A stretch of DNA of 40,620 nucleotides from JAGPIS01 sp964635545 (GCA_964635545.1 CAZWOA010000023.1:1-40620); one strand, 5' to 3'; counted from the first letter of the stretch, positions 8,083-16,178 are shown. Program-made: numbers and translations. The notes: generated by a model from the letters alone, not told the origin.

Positions 8083-10326
8083 TTATAGGTTGGCAACCTT
8101 TATTATGTCGGCAAAAACTCCCGATGCCGTTACATCTGCTCCTGCGCCATAGCCCTTAATCTGCATAGGGTGCTCATTGTAGTTGTGCGACCATATAAGC
8201 ACCACGTTGTTGCTTCCTTCGAGGTGAAAAAACGGATGCGACTGGTCGATATGTTTTATGCCCACCTTTGCCTTGCCGTCTTCGAGAGTGGCAACATAAC
8301 GCATTTTCTCTCCTTTTTGTTTAAGCTCTTTGCCGGTTGCATCATATTCTGCATCAAGTAGTTGGGTTTTTTCCATAAAGCTGTCAATGTTTTCGTCGGT
8401 AAAGAATGACTTCGGAATGAATGGCTCCACATCTACCTGGTCGAACTCGAGTTTATAACCCGATTCACGTGCTAATATAAGTATTTTTCGTGCCACATCG
8501 GTGCCGCTAAGGTCAATGCGTGGGTCGGGTTCGCTGAATCCCTTCTCGCGCGCCTCTTCTATGGCTTCCGATAGGGCTGCACCTTCATACAATCTGTTGG
8601 CAATAAAGTTAAGGGTTCCCGAAAGTACCGCCTCCAGTTTCACAATTCTGTCGCCGCTCTTCAGCAGGTCGTTAATGGGTGATATGATTGGNNNNNNNNN
8701 NNNNNNNNNNNNNNNNNNNNNNNNNNNNNNNNNNNNNNNNNNNNNNNNNNNNNNNNNNNNNNNNNNNNNNNNNNNNNNNNNNNNNNNNNNNTCGGCAGGA
8801 TTAATGCCTTGAGGGTCGAAAATCATTGATCTCGAATTGGTAACTCCTGCAATGCGTATCACAAGGCGGTCGTTATTGCGAAGCTTTTCGGCCTGCTTCT
8901 CCAGTTTCGATAGTAGCTTGGAGCCCACAGTGCCCACGCCGGCCATAAATAGGTGAAGCACCTTGTAGTGGCTCAGGAAGAATGAGTCGTGCAATGAATT
9001 TAATGTTTTTTTCAGGTTTTGGCTCTTCACCACCACCGAAATATTCAACTCCGATGCTCCTTGGGCAATGGCATATATATTAACGCCGTTCATAGCAATG
9101 GCATTGAACATTTTGGCAGCCACGCCCACCGACTGTTTCATCCTTTCGCCCACTATTGCCACCACTGCCATCTCTTTCTCTTCGGATATGGGCAATATGT
9201 GTCCGCTTGCAATTTCGGCAGCAAACTGTTTCTCTATCACGCCTTTAGCAATTTCGGCCTCGGCATTCTCTACCGCAAAGCTGATGCTGTTCTCCGATGA
9301 TGCCTGCGATATAAGCACCACGTTGATGTCGTTATTTGCCATGGCGGTAAACAGGCGGCTTGCTATGCCTGTAACTCCCACCATGCCCGGGCCTTGCACT
9401 GTAAGCAGACTCATATTCTGTATTGATGAAATACCTTTAATATGGCTCTCGGGCGAACCGTTGGGTATGGCATCTATGAGTGTGCCGGGAAGGTGCGGCT
9501 TAAATGTATTTTTTATTCTGATGGGTATTCCCGATTTGTAAACCGGCATTATTGTGGGCGGATAGATCACTTTAGCACCAAAATGCGAAAGTTCCATCGC
9601 TTCGGCATAAGTTATATGCTCTATGGTATATGCCCTGCTTATAACTTTAGGGTCGGCAGTCATAAAACCGTCCACGTCGGTATATATTTCAAGAATATCG
9701 GCACCCAGCCCTCTTGCAAGCAGCGCTGCGGTATAATCCGAACCGCCACGTCCAAGGGTTGATGCCATGCCGGCCTCATCCGAAGCCACAAAACCCGGGA
9801 ATATGTTGATTTTTCCTATGTTCTTGCTTATTCCGGCAATTAGAGGTTCTGTTCTGTTCCAGATAACTTTGTTGCGGCCATTGTTACGTGATGTAACAAT
9901 AAGCTGCCGGCTGTCATACCATTGCGAGTCGTTGATAAGGTGATGCAATATCATTGATGACAGCAGTTCGCCTTGTCCCACAATTGCGTCGCTGGTTTTG
10001 TGGCTCAGCTCCTTAAGAAGCGCCACACCATGTAGCAGATTGGCAATATGCTCGAATACTTCCGATGTCTTATTGTTTATCTCTTGAGGATTGCCGAATA
10101 GGCCGTTCGTAACTTCTGTATGTCGGTCTTTTATTTGCTGCAATATGGGCTGGTAATCACCACCCTGGCTGGCTGTTTGCGATGCATTTATAAGCATGTC
10201 GGTAATGCCACCAAGCGCCGACACCACGACTGCCGTGGTAGTATCGTTGTTCTCAATTATCGACTTCACTTGAAGTATGCTTTGAGATGTGGCCATGGAT
10301 GAACCGCCAAACTTTAGAACTTTCAT
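8083..10326 (-). CDS. thrA: Bifunctional aspartate kinase / homoserine dehydrogenase (interrupted by an assembly gap)
   Basis: This enzyme carries out the first and third steps from aspartate towards threonine and methionine. Order of domains: aspartate kinase from residue 1 (KFGGSS at 4-9, GRGGSDYTAALLA near 193), two ACT domains at about 310-460 (VTGIASRLFTAMANNDINV and VGVAAKMFNAIAMNGVNIY) that normally bind threonine, and homoserine dehydrogenase from about 465 (FMAGVGTVGSKLL) to the end (PDPRIDLSGTDVARKILILAR). The 100 N interrupt the dehydrogenase part between GINPA and PIISPINDLL. Compared with E. coli ThrA, about 90 residues should lie there, not 34, including the VDCT and VVTPNK blocks. 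The visible length of 747 is therefore too short, and the frame across the gap is accidental. It starts the thr operon behind a leader peptide. Confidence 0.95.
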   Translation of the reverse strand: MKVLKFGGSSMATSQSILQVKSIIENNDTTTAVVVSALGGITDMLINASQTASQGGDYQPILQQIKDRHTEVTNGLFGNPQEINNKTSEVFEHIANLLHGVALLKELSHKTSDAIVGQGELLSSMILHHLINDSQWYDSRQLIVTSRNNGRNKVIWNRTEPLIAGISKNIGKINIFPGFVASDEAGMASTLGRGGSDYTAALLARGLGADILEIYTDVDGFMTADPKVISRAYTIEHITYAEAMELSHFGAKVIYPPTIMPVYKSGIPIRIKNTFKPHLPGTLIDAIPNGSPESHIKGISSIQNMSLLTVQGPGMVGVTGIASRLFTAMANNDINVVLISQASSENSISFAVENAEAEIAKGVIEKQFAAEIASGHILPISEEKEMAVVAIVGERMKQSVGVAAKMFNAIAMNGVNIYAIAQGASELNISVVVKSQNLKKTLNSLHDSFFLSHYKVLHLFMAGVGTVGSKLLSKLEKQAEKLRNNDRLVIRIAGVTNSRSMIFDPQGINPAXXXXXXXXXXXXXXXXXXXXXXXXXXXXXXXXXXPIISPINDLLKSGDRIVKLEAVLSGTLNFIANRLYEGAALSEAIEEAREKGFSEPDPRIDLSGTDVARKILILARESGYKLEFDQVDVEPFIPKSFFTDENIDSFMEKTQLLDAEYDATGKELKQKGEKMRYVATLEDGKAKVGIKHIDQSHPFFHLEGSNNVVLIWSHNYNEHPMQIKGYGAGADVTASGVFADIIKVANL
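8692..8791. other. Assembly gap of exactly 100 N inside thrA
   Basis: The run is exactly 100 N, a standard placeholder for a gap of unknown size. The homoserine dehydrogenase domain around it suggests that about 270 bases are really missing. Confidence 0.98.
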
Positions 10327-10341
10327 AATAGATATTTTTAA

Positions 10342-10364
10342 ATCACCGGCCTATTGCCGACAAT
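10342..10364 (-). promoter_or_regulatory. Hairpin just upstream of the thrA start codon
   Basis: In the mRNA (minus strand) ATTGTCGGC pairs with GCCGGTGAT around the loop AATAG, giving nine pairs of which three are G-U. An alternative fold uses CCTTATTG with CAATAGG. The stem ends about 15 bases before the ATG, close enough to affect ribosome entry. No T tract follows, so it is not a standard terminator. GGTGA in its 3' arm could instead pair with TCACC in the leader peptide region. Confidence 0.45.
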
Positions 10365-10409
10365 AAGGTTGAAATAATGATAGTATGGTTATACGAGGAA
10401 TATAGATAA

Positions 10410-10475
10410 TCAGCACCCCCAAGGGGTGAAGCCTGTAGAAATTGTGCAAATAATATGAATGGAGATAAAAATCAT
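10410..10475 (-). CDS. Threonine operon leader peptide (thrL-like)
   Basis: A 21-residue ORF, too short for routine gene calling, begins about 11 bases after the predicted transcription start of the thr operon. Nine of the 20 residues after Met are the two amino acids that control thr operons by attenuation elsewhere: Ile at codons 2, 4, 6, 8, 9 and 12, and Thr at codons 11, 14 and 17. The peptide starts MIFISIHIICT and ends GFTPWGC before TGA. A perfect six-pair hairpin covers the last codons. Its position, composition and promoter make a regulatory leader very likely by analogy with thrL of enterobacteria. No T-tract terminator was found downstream, so the mechanism may differ. The peptide itself probably has no function other than being translated. 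Confidence 0.75.
   Translation of the reverse strand: MIFISIHIICTISTGFTPWGC
10424..10438 (-). promoter_or_regulatory. Hairpin at the end of the thr leader peptide
   Basis: CACCCC and GGGGTG form a perfect six-pair stem around a three-base loop. It covers codons 16 to 21 of the leader peptide, so a ribosome stalled at the Ile/Thr codons or reaching the stop codon would decide whether the hairpin forms. Confidence 0.65.
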
Positions 10476-10492
10476 TTTTTATTGCTTTGTTA

Positions 10493-10523
10493 CAAAAGTA
10501 GAGAAAGAAATATCAATTCCAAA
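10493..10523 (-). promoter_or_regulatory. Consensus Bacteroidota promoter of the thr operon
   Basis: On the minus strand TTTG (10523-10520) is followed by exactly 19 bases and TACTTTTG (10500-10493). This is a full match to the Bacteroidota primary sigma-factor consensus TTTG-N19-21-TAnnTTTG. Transcription would start near 10486, leaving about 11 bases before the leader peptide and 160 bases before thrA. Confidence 0.8.
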
Positions 10524-10623
10524 TTTTTCAGGGTGAAAAATAGCTAAATCATTATTAAAATGGTTGTTTTGTTTGATATTTCTTGATTGATGATTTTTGT
10601 GTGTGTGTTTTTGAGCAAAAATC

Positions 10624-10654
10624 TTGCAATTTATTTCAACATGGCTTACATTTG
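10624..10654 (+). promoter_or_regulatory. Promoter of the pyrB-pyrI operon
   Basis: TTG at 10624-10626, 20 bases, then TACATTTG at 10647-10654, an exact -7 consensus with a slightly imperfect -33 box (CTTG). Transcription would start near 10660, a few bases before the ATG of the leader ORF and about 200 bases before pyrB. Confidence 0.65.
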
Positions 10655-10663
10655 TAATCCGGA

Positions 10664-10861
10664 ATGAGTACACGAAATACTATATCGGAACCAGTGATTG
10701 ACTCTGTTTTTACAGAACAGTTTTTTATTTATGATTCGTTATCTTCATTGGTTTTGGTAGTGGATTATAATGTTTTGAGACCTGTCATTTATGGCAGGTC
10801 TTTTTTTGTGCCCGATTTTAAAGAAAATATTCTCATACACTCTTTTATAAACCTATGTTAA
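10664..10861 (+). CDS. Candidate pyr operon leader ORF
   Basis: A 65-codon ORF begins almost at the predicted transcription start, runs through the terminator hairpin at 10778-10807 and ends with a TAA that directly touches the pyrB ATG (TAAATG). In E. coli the pyrL leader is likewise translated into the terminator, so that a ribosome close behind RNA polymerase stops the hairpin forming when UTP is low and polymerase pauses at U-rich sites. The sequence here has a small hairpin CTGT-TTTT-ACAG at 10704-10715 and a U-rich tract at 10721-10730 upstream of the terminator, as that model needs. The peptide resembles no family I know. An alternative short ORF of nine codons lies at 10731-10760. The layout is suggestive, but translation is not proven. 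Confidence 0.4.
   Translation: MSTRNTISEPVIDSVFTEQFFIYDSLSSLVLVVDYNVLRPVIYGRSFFVPDFKENILIHSFINLC
10778..10807 (+). terminator. Intrinsic terminator upstream of pyrB (attenuator)
   Basis: AGACCTGTCA pairs with TGGCAGGTCT (ten pairs, one G-U) around the loop TTTA, followed by seven T. It lies between the pyr promoter and pyrB, 54 bases before the start codon, with no complete gene upstream that it could serve. It is therefore best read as an attenuator that limits pyrBI transcription. Confidence 0.85.
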
Positions 10862-11770
10862 ATGAAGAATAAGAGTTTAATATCAATTACCGATTTCTCA
10901 AAAGAAGAGATATTGCGTATCATGGATTTGGCAGCCGAGTTTGAAAAGAAGCCTAACCAGAATCTGCTTGAGGGCAGGGTAGTGGCAAGTCTTTTCTTCG
11001 AGCCATCAACACGTACAAGGCTTAGCTTCGAGACTGCCATAAACAGGCTTGGAGGTAAAGTAGTGGGTTTCACCGACTCATCATCGTCATCAACCACAAA
11101 AGGCGAGTCGCTTAAGGATACCATAGTAATGGTGAGCAACTATGCCGACCTAATAGTGATGAGGCATCCGCTCGAAGGCTCGGCAAGGTATGCTTCGGAG
11201 CAGTCGATGGTGCCGGTGATTAATGCCGGTGATGGTGCCAATCAGCACCCAACCCAGACTATGCTTGACCTCTACTCGATAATTAAAACCCAGGGTAAGT
11301 TTGAGGATTTGAAAATCGCAATGGTGGGCGACCTTAAATATGGCCGCACGGTGCACTCACTGCTTATGGCAATGTCGCACTTTAGACCCACTTTCTACTT
11401 TGTGTCGCCCGAAGAACTTAAACTGCCTAAAGAGTATAAAAAATTCCTCACTGCCAATAATATACCATTCTCGGAACATATCGATATCGATGAGGTGGTT
11501 AATGATGTTGATATTCTGTATATGACTCGTGTTCAGAAAGAGCGTTTCTCCGATCCTATTGAGTATGAGAAGGTTAAAAATGTGTATGTGCTTAATAATC
11601 AGATGTTGGCCAATACCAAAGATAACCTTAAAATTCTGCATCCACTACCACGTGTAAATGAGATTGATACCGATGTGGATGATAACTCAAAAGCTTATTA
11701 CTTCGAGCAGGCACGTAATGGCGTGTTTGCACGTATGGCCATCATGGCTGCAATTTTAGGTCTGAAATAA
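10862..11770 (+). CDS. pyrB: Aspartate carbamoyltransferase, catalytic chain
   Basis: PyrB joins carbamoyl phosphate and aspartate to N-carbamoyl-aspartate, the first committed step of pyrimidine synthesis. Its 302 residues are close to E. coli PyrB (311). The carbamoyl-phosphate site STRTR is at 49-53 in FFEPSTRTRLSFE. GDGANQHPTQTMLD near 128-141 and the C-terminal HPLPRVNEI block, which binds both substrates, are intact. It is followed after 14 bases by pyrI, so the enzyme should form the allosteric holoenzyme with regulatory chains. The start codon directly follows the stop of the candidate leader ORF, and a terminator hairpin stands before it. Confidence 0.97.
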   Translation: MKNKSLISITDFSKEEILRIMDLAAEFEKKPNQNLLEGRVVASLFFEPSTRTRLSFETAINRLGGKVVGFTDSSSSSTTKGESLKDTIVMVSNYADLIVMRHPLEGSARYASEQSMVPVINAGDGANQHPTQTMLDLYSIIKTQGKFEDLKIAMVGDLKYGRTVHSLLMAMSHFRPTFYFVSPEELKLPKEYKKFLTANNIPFSEHIDIDEVVNDVDILYMTRVQKERFSDPIEYEKVKNVYVLNNQMLANTKDNLKILHPLPRVNEIDTDVDDNSKAYYFEQARNGVFARMAIMAAILGLK

Positions 11771-11784
11771 TAAAAGAGAGTGCT

Positions 11785-12252
11785 ATGACAAAAATGAATA
11801 AAGATAAGGAGTTGATGGTGAGTGCCATTAAGGATGGTACAGTGATTGACCATATTCCGGCAGCCAACTTATTTAAGGTAATTTCAATTCTTGAACTGGA
11901 TTTAACTACCAATCAGGTTACTTTTGGTAATAACCTCGAGAGTCAGCGATTAGGACGTAAGAGCATCATAAAAATATCGGATAAGTTTTTTGAAGATGAC
12001 GAGATTGATAAGATTGCTTTGGTAGCTCCACAGGCTAAACTCAATATTATCAGGGATTATGAGGTGGTAGAGAAGCGCCTTGTTGAGATTCCTGAAGAGG
12101 TGGTGGGATATGCTAAATGTGTGAATCCTAAGTGCATAACCAATAATGAGGCCGTAGTTACACGTTTTACTCTCGAAAAGAAAGAACCACTGGAGCTTAG
12201 GTGCCACTATTGCGAGAAGATTACTTCCGAAGATCACCTTACAATTATTTAA
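11785..12252 (+). CDS. pyrI: Aspartate carbamoyltransferase, regulatory chain
   Basis: The 155-residue PyrI binds CTP or ATP in its N-terminal part (about 8-105) and the catalytic trimer through its C-terminal zinc domain. The four zinc cysteines are present: C112 and C117 in CVNPKC, and C140 and C143 in CHYC. The allosteric part begins KDGTVIDHIPAANLFKV, as in the family. It follows pyrB in the same operon. An earlier Met (codon 1) and a second at codon 4 are both possible starts; the ATG at 11785 follows an AAAAGAGAG stretch that could serve as a ribosome site. Confidence 0.96.
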   Translation: MTKMNKDKELMVSAIKDGTVIDHIPAANLFKVISILELDLTTNQVTFGNNLESQRLGRKSIIKISDKFFEDDEIDKIALVAPQAKLNIIRDYEVVEKRLVEIPEEVVGYAKCVNPKCITNNEAVVTRFTLEKKEPLELRCHYCEKITSEDHLTII

Positions 12253-12290
12253 TTGTTGAATCTGTAATTTGTTGTCTCTTTAGTTAAGAT

Positions 12291-12875
12291 ATGGCCAAGA
12301 TAAACTGGAAACCCGGTAATATGGTTTACCCTTTGCCTGCCGTGATGGTGAGTGCGGGATACTCTCCCGATACTTATAATATCATCACCATAGCATGGAC
12401 GGGCACTATATGTACCAATCCGCCAATGTGTTATATCTCAATACGTCCGGGACGACACTCTTATCAGCTCATCAAAGATACCGGTGAGTTTGTTATAAAC
12501 CTCACTACCAGCGAACTGGCCCGCGCCACCGATTGGTGTGGCGTGAGGTCGGGGCGCAACCACAATAAGTTTGAAGAGATGAAACTTACGCCAGGTGCTG
12601 CCACCGTGGTATCGGCGCCTGTGATTGCCGAGTCGCCTGTGAATATTGAGTGCGTGGTAACCGATATTGTTGAACTGGGCTCTCACCATATGTTTATTGC
12701 AAAAGTTGTGAATGTGATGGCCGATGATAGGTATATTGACCCCGCTACCGGTGCATTCGACCTTGCTTCAGCACTGCCAATATGCTATGTGCATGGCAAT
12801 TACTATGATTTAGGTTCCAAAATTGGTAAGTTTGGCTTTTCGGTGGAACGAAAACAAAAGAAAAAATCAAAATAA
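12291..12875 (+). CDS. Flavin reductase family protein (FMN-binding split barrel)
   Basis: This 194-residue cytoplasmic protein has the flavin reductase-like fold. The early PLPAVMVSAGY segment, the NIITIAWTGTICTNPPMCYISIRPGRHSYQLI stretch with its flavin-contacting loop, and FVINLTT are typical of small FMN proteins that pass electrons from NAD(P)H or act as flavoredoxins. The substrate cannot be told. It starts 38 bases after pyrI and may be read from the same transcript, without a known link to pyrimidine synthesis. The lysine-rich tail (KQKKKSK) runs into the convergent helicase gene: the two coding regions overlap by nine bases at their 3' ends. Confidence 0.85.
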   Translation: MAKINWKPGNMVYPLPAVMVSAGYSPDTYNIITIAWTGTICTNPPMCYISIRPGRHSYQLIKDTGEFVINLTTSELARATDWCGVRSGRNHNKFEEMKLTPGAATVVSAPVIAESPVNIECVVTDIVELGSHHMFIAKVVNVMADDRYIDPATGAFDLASALPICYVHGNYYDLGSKIGKFGFSVERKQKKKSK

Positions 12876-15800
12876 CGAACCTTGCTTGGGTTGGTTGTCT
12901 ATTCTTGTCAATCCCTTATCATCGTTGAAATACCATATATACGACTCTGTTTCGCCAAATCCCATTTGCTTTATTAATTTCTGATAATTAACCACTTGGG
13001 TTTTGTAATCCTCTGATTTTAACTCTCCAAATTTGTAATCAACCACGGTTGCTTTTCCATCTTTCACCATAATCCTATCGGGGCGATATGTCTTTTTATC
13101 GGCCGTCAATATTGGTGTTTCGCAATAAATTGTGTGACTACCATCGAACCAATGTGGCACTTGGGCTATCTTGTCGCTAATGAGTTTTAACAGTTCGGTG
13201 TGCTCATCATCAGTTATCATCCCGCTCTCCATAAAGCCTTGAATCACAGCTTCTACATCATCTTTAGTTTTAATCTGTTCCATTATGCGGTGCATAAGGT
13301 TGCCTTGCCACACTTTGATATTTCCTGTGATGTGCGAAATGTTTTCACTTTCGAGGTGGATTTTTACCTTGTCCTGCAGATTTTTATTTCTGAAATAGCG
13401 TGTGGTGACGTTGCTGCTTTTATCTTCATCGCTACTCATAACCGGCTCTAAAATAGGAATTGAGCCTGCTTCAAAAATCATATTGTCGTCACTTCGCTCA
13501 ATGTCGGTAAGTTTATCACCTGTAACCGAGGGTAATATCATCGACATCAAAGTTGTAATTGAGCTGATTTTTTCTTTCTCCTTTTCTTTTTCGCACCACA
13601 CCATAAGCACATCCTCGGCCCGGGTAAGAGCAACATAGAGCAGGTTGAGGTTATCAACATACCTGTATAGCATTTCGTGATAATAATCTTTACACATATG
13701 CGTAAATGCAAGTACTTCGGTGTATGCAACCGGGATGGGGGTGATGTCGCTGAAAGGAGCAGCCGTGGGCGAACTCCATATTATTGACTGTTGACCAGGT
13801 TTTTTGTCTATCTCCCAATTAGCAAATGGCAGAAGCACAGCTTTAAACTGTAGGCCTTTCGACTTGTGTATGGTCATAATGCGCACCGCCTCCTGATTTT
13901 CGGGTACCGATATTGCTGTTGTGGCTCCTTTTTCATCCCACCATTGAAGGAAGTCGTTCACATTCACTGTTTTATTGGTGGTGAATGAGCGCACGTTCTC
14001 CATAAATCCGGATATGAATACCGACTGGTTTTCTATTACCCATGATGGAATCATCGACACAATCTTCTCGGCAAGCTCGTAAAATGGTAGCCCTCTGTGT
14101 TTTAGTATCTCTTTTTGAATGTTATTATTGCTTTGCCAGCTATTCAGAAAATCGGTCATTATTTGCTGCGGTGCGGCAGTCTCTTCATTGGCAAATATGC
14201 TGAACATCAGCTTTATATGTGCCAATGAAACTTTGTCGGCGGGGTCGTTTATAAACCTTAGGCATGCTATCAATAGTTTTATTGCTGATGAGTTGCCAAG
14301 TAGTAGCGAATCGTTGGAGATTACCGGAATGGGCTTTTTAAGCGAAAGAAGGTGCGATGCAACTTTACTGCCTTCGCGATTTCCCCTCACCAATATACAT
14401 ATGTCGCTATGTTTGAAGTTGTTGGCCAAAAGTTGGTTAATTGAATTCTCCAGCTCTGTCATTACCGGGGCAACTGCCTCGTCTTCAGGTTCTACGTCGT
14501 TGATTTGGTTGTCTTCGTCGGCCTCTTTTTCTATAAACTGCACCTTTATATATCCATCATGCTTGAAGTTGCGTTGCGGCACTACCTGCACGGTATCGCT
14601 ATAAGCCTTCGTTATCTGGTTGGGAAGGTCTATATTATCATCCAATTTGTCAATCGCCTCAGATATTTCAGTATTTATCTGATCTCTAAGTAATTGCGAT
14701 GCTTTTTCAAACACTGTGTTGTTGAAATTGATGATATTTGGCGAGCTGCGCCAGTTGTTCTGTAATGATTGGCGATTAACCGTATAGTGCTGCATATCAT
14801 CATAAACGGTTTGGTTAAGCAGCTGCCAGTCGGAGTTACGCCAACGGTAGATGGATTGTTTCACATCACCCACAATAAGGCAGTCGTCGTTTTGGCTCAA
14901 GCTGTTCATTATCAGTGGTCTGAAGTTATTCCACTGAAGCCGGGATGTATCCTGAAACTCATCAATCATTATATTTTTATATCTCGTTCCGGATTTCTCG
15001 TATATAAATGGCGCATCGTTATTGTCGATAATCTCGTTAAGAAGCCTGTTGGTGTCCGATATCAGGAAGATATTCTCCTCGCGTGCCAGCTCAGCAATTT
15101 TATTTCTGATGTCGATGGTGATTCCCAATGAATAGAAGTTGTGGTGTATCGACTTTGCAGTGAAGTAGTTGCGAAAATTTTCCTTTATGTGACTGGTGAA
15201 TTTTTCCACCATATCCAATACTCCCTGATTGAGTTTGCTTATGATTTCGCTTTTTTGATGTTCCTTTAACTTGTTTTGGCATGCACTCTCGGGGTCACTT
15301 ATTATACCGTCGAGGGCTGTTATCCGGCGTAACTCTCTCCATTCGGTAAATCTTGTGGGATTACTGAATGATATTATAAGTGGGCTTCTGCTTTTCCCGG
15401 CAAGCTCATCCGTTTTTATATTTAATGATTGAAATAGCTCGCTTATACTCTGCGTCAATGTTTTTAATTTATCCTCATAATCATTGATTATGCTATCTAA
15501 TATCTGCTGATATTTTCTTAACTCGGTCTTATTCAGTAGTTTATCTTTGTAGTCGTGTCCCATCGATTGCAGGCTCTCTTTGAACACTTCCTTACCAAGG
15601 TTGGTGAGCGATTTTTCTATTGCCCACCCGCTACCGTCACGCATCCGGCTGTTGGTGAAATCGAGTATCCACTTTTTCAGGTCATCATGGTCGCTTGTGC
15701 CTATCTCCATGAAAATTCTGTCGATGGATTGTTGCAATATTATATCCTGGTCCACTTCAATGTTGAACGATGCCGGCAATCCCGCCTCGTAAGCAAACGA

Positions 15801-16178
15801 ACGGATTATTTTCTGAAAAAAACTGTCGATTGTGCTTATGTTGAATTTTGAGAAATCGTTGAGATAGCTGTGCAGTGCAATGCGGCATGCCGATTTTATC
15901 ATTTTTTCTGATTTCCCGGTATTATTGGTGTGATACTTAACCAGTTCGTCCCTTTTTTTCCGGGTGGTGTCGTTAAGCTTCTCATCATCGGAGGCCAGAA
16001 GGTAAAGATTTTCAATGATGCGGGTTTTCATCTCGGCAGTGGCCTTGTTGGTAAAGGTAACTGCCAGTATCGAACTGTAGTTTGACGGGTCGTTAATAAG
16101 AAGGTTTATAAATTCTCCGGCTAGTGTATATGTTTTGCCCGACCCTGCGGACGCACTATATATTTTGAGTGTTGACAT
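12867..16178 (-). CDS. UvrD/RecB-family helicase-nuclease (AddA-like)
   Basis: This 1103-residue superfamily 1 helicase has all motifs visible: Walker A AGSGKT at 11-16, AVTFTNKATAEMKTRI (Ia), DEFQDTS (II), VGDVKQSIYRWRNSD (III), VRIMTIHKSKGLQFK (V) and LYVALTRAEDVL (VI). The C-terminal part carries a RecB-type nuclease with a His in MHRIMEQ, the acidic centre PDRIMV...VVDYK, and QVVNYQKLI, which fits the QxxxY motif. This is the layout of AddA, which with AddB processes double-strand DNA ends. The AddB-like partner is not next to it: the flanking genes are a flavin reductase and a sugar-binding lipoprotein. All catalytic residues seem present, so a working DNA-end-processing enzyme is likely. 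Confidence 0.9.
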   Translation of the reverse strand: MSTLKIYSASAGSGKTYTLAGEFINLLINDPSNYSSILAVTFTNKATAEMKTRIIENLYLLASDDEKLNDTTRKKRDELVKYHTNNTGKSEKMIKSACRIALHSYLNDFSKFNISTIDSFFQKIIRSFAYEAGLPASFNIEVDQDIILQQSIDRIFMEIGTSDHDDLKKWILDFTNSRMRDGSGWAIEKSLTNLGKEVFKESLQSMGHDYKDKLLNKTELRKYQQILDSIINDYEDKLKTLTQSISELFQSLNIKTDELAGKSRSPLIISFSNPTRFTEWRELRRITALDGIISDPESACQNKLKEHQKSEIISKLNQGVLDMVEKFTSHIKENFRNYFTAKSIHHNFYSLGITIDIRNKIAELAREENIFLISDTNRLLNEIIDNNDAPFIYEKSGTRYKNIMIDEFQDTSRLQWNNFRPLIMNSLSQNDDCLIVGDVKQSIYRWRNSDWQLLNQTVYDDMQHYTVNRQSLQNNWRSSPNIINFNNTVFEKASQLLRDQINTEISEAIDKLDDNIDLPNQITKAYSDTVQVVPQRNFKHDGYIKVQFIEKEADEDNQINDVEPEDEAVAPVMTELENSINQLLANNFKHSDICILVRGNREGSKVASHLLSLKKPIPVISNDSLLLGNSSAIKLLIACLRFINDPADKVSLAHIKLMFSIFANEETAAPQQIMTDFLNSWQSNNNIQKEILKHRGLPFYELAEKIVSMIPSWVIENQSVFISGFMENVRSFTTNKTVNVNDFLQWWDEKGATTAISVPENQEAVRIMTIHKSKGLQFKAVLLPFANWEIDKKPGQQSIIWSSPTAAPFSDITPIPVAYTEVLAFTHMCKDYYHEMLYRYVDNLNLLYVALTRAEDVLMVWCEKEKEKEKISSITTLMSMILPSVTGDKLTDIERSDDNMIFEAGSIPILEPVMSSDEDKSSNVTTRYFRNKNLQDKVKIHLESENISHITGNIKVWQGNLMHRIMEQIKTKDDVEAVIQGFMESGMITDDEHTELLKLISDKIAQVPHWFDGSHTIYCETPILTADKKTYRPDRIMVKDGKATVVDYKFGELKSEDYKTQVVNYQKLIKQMGFGETESYIWYFNDDKGLTRIDNQPKQGSLF

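Noticed and set aside
8501..8812. Plus-strand ORF spanning the N run
   Set aside because: It is the reverse shadow of thrA and is kept open only by the N bases.
10731..10760. Nine-codon ORF as the pyr leader peptide
   Set aside because: It ends before the terminator hairpin and has no distinctive codon content; the longer ORF through the hairpin explains the layout better, though neither is proven.
12438..12689. Minus-strand ORF inside the flavin reductase gene
   Set aside because: Low-complexity shadow of a clear coding frame with no start signal or family match.
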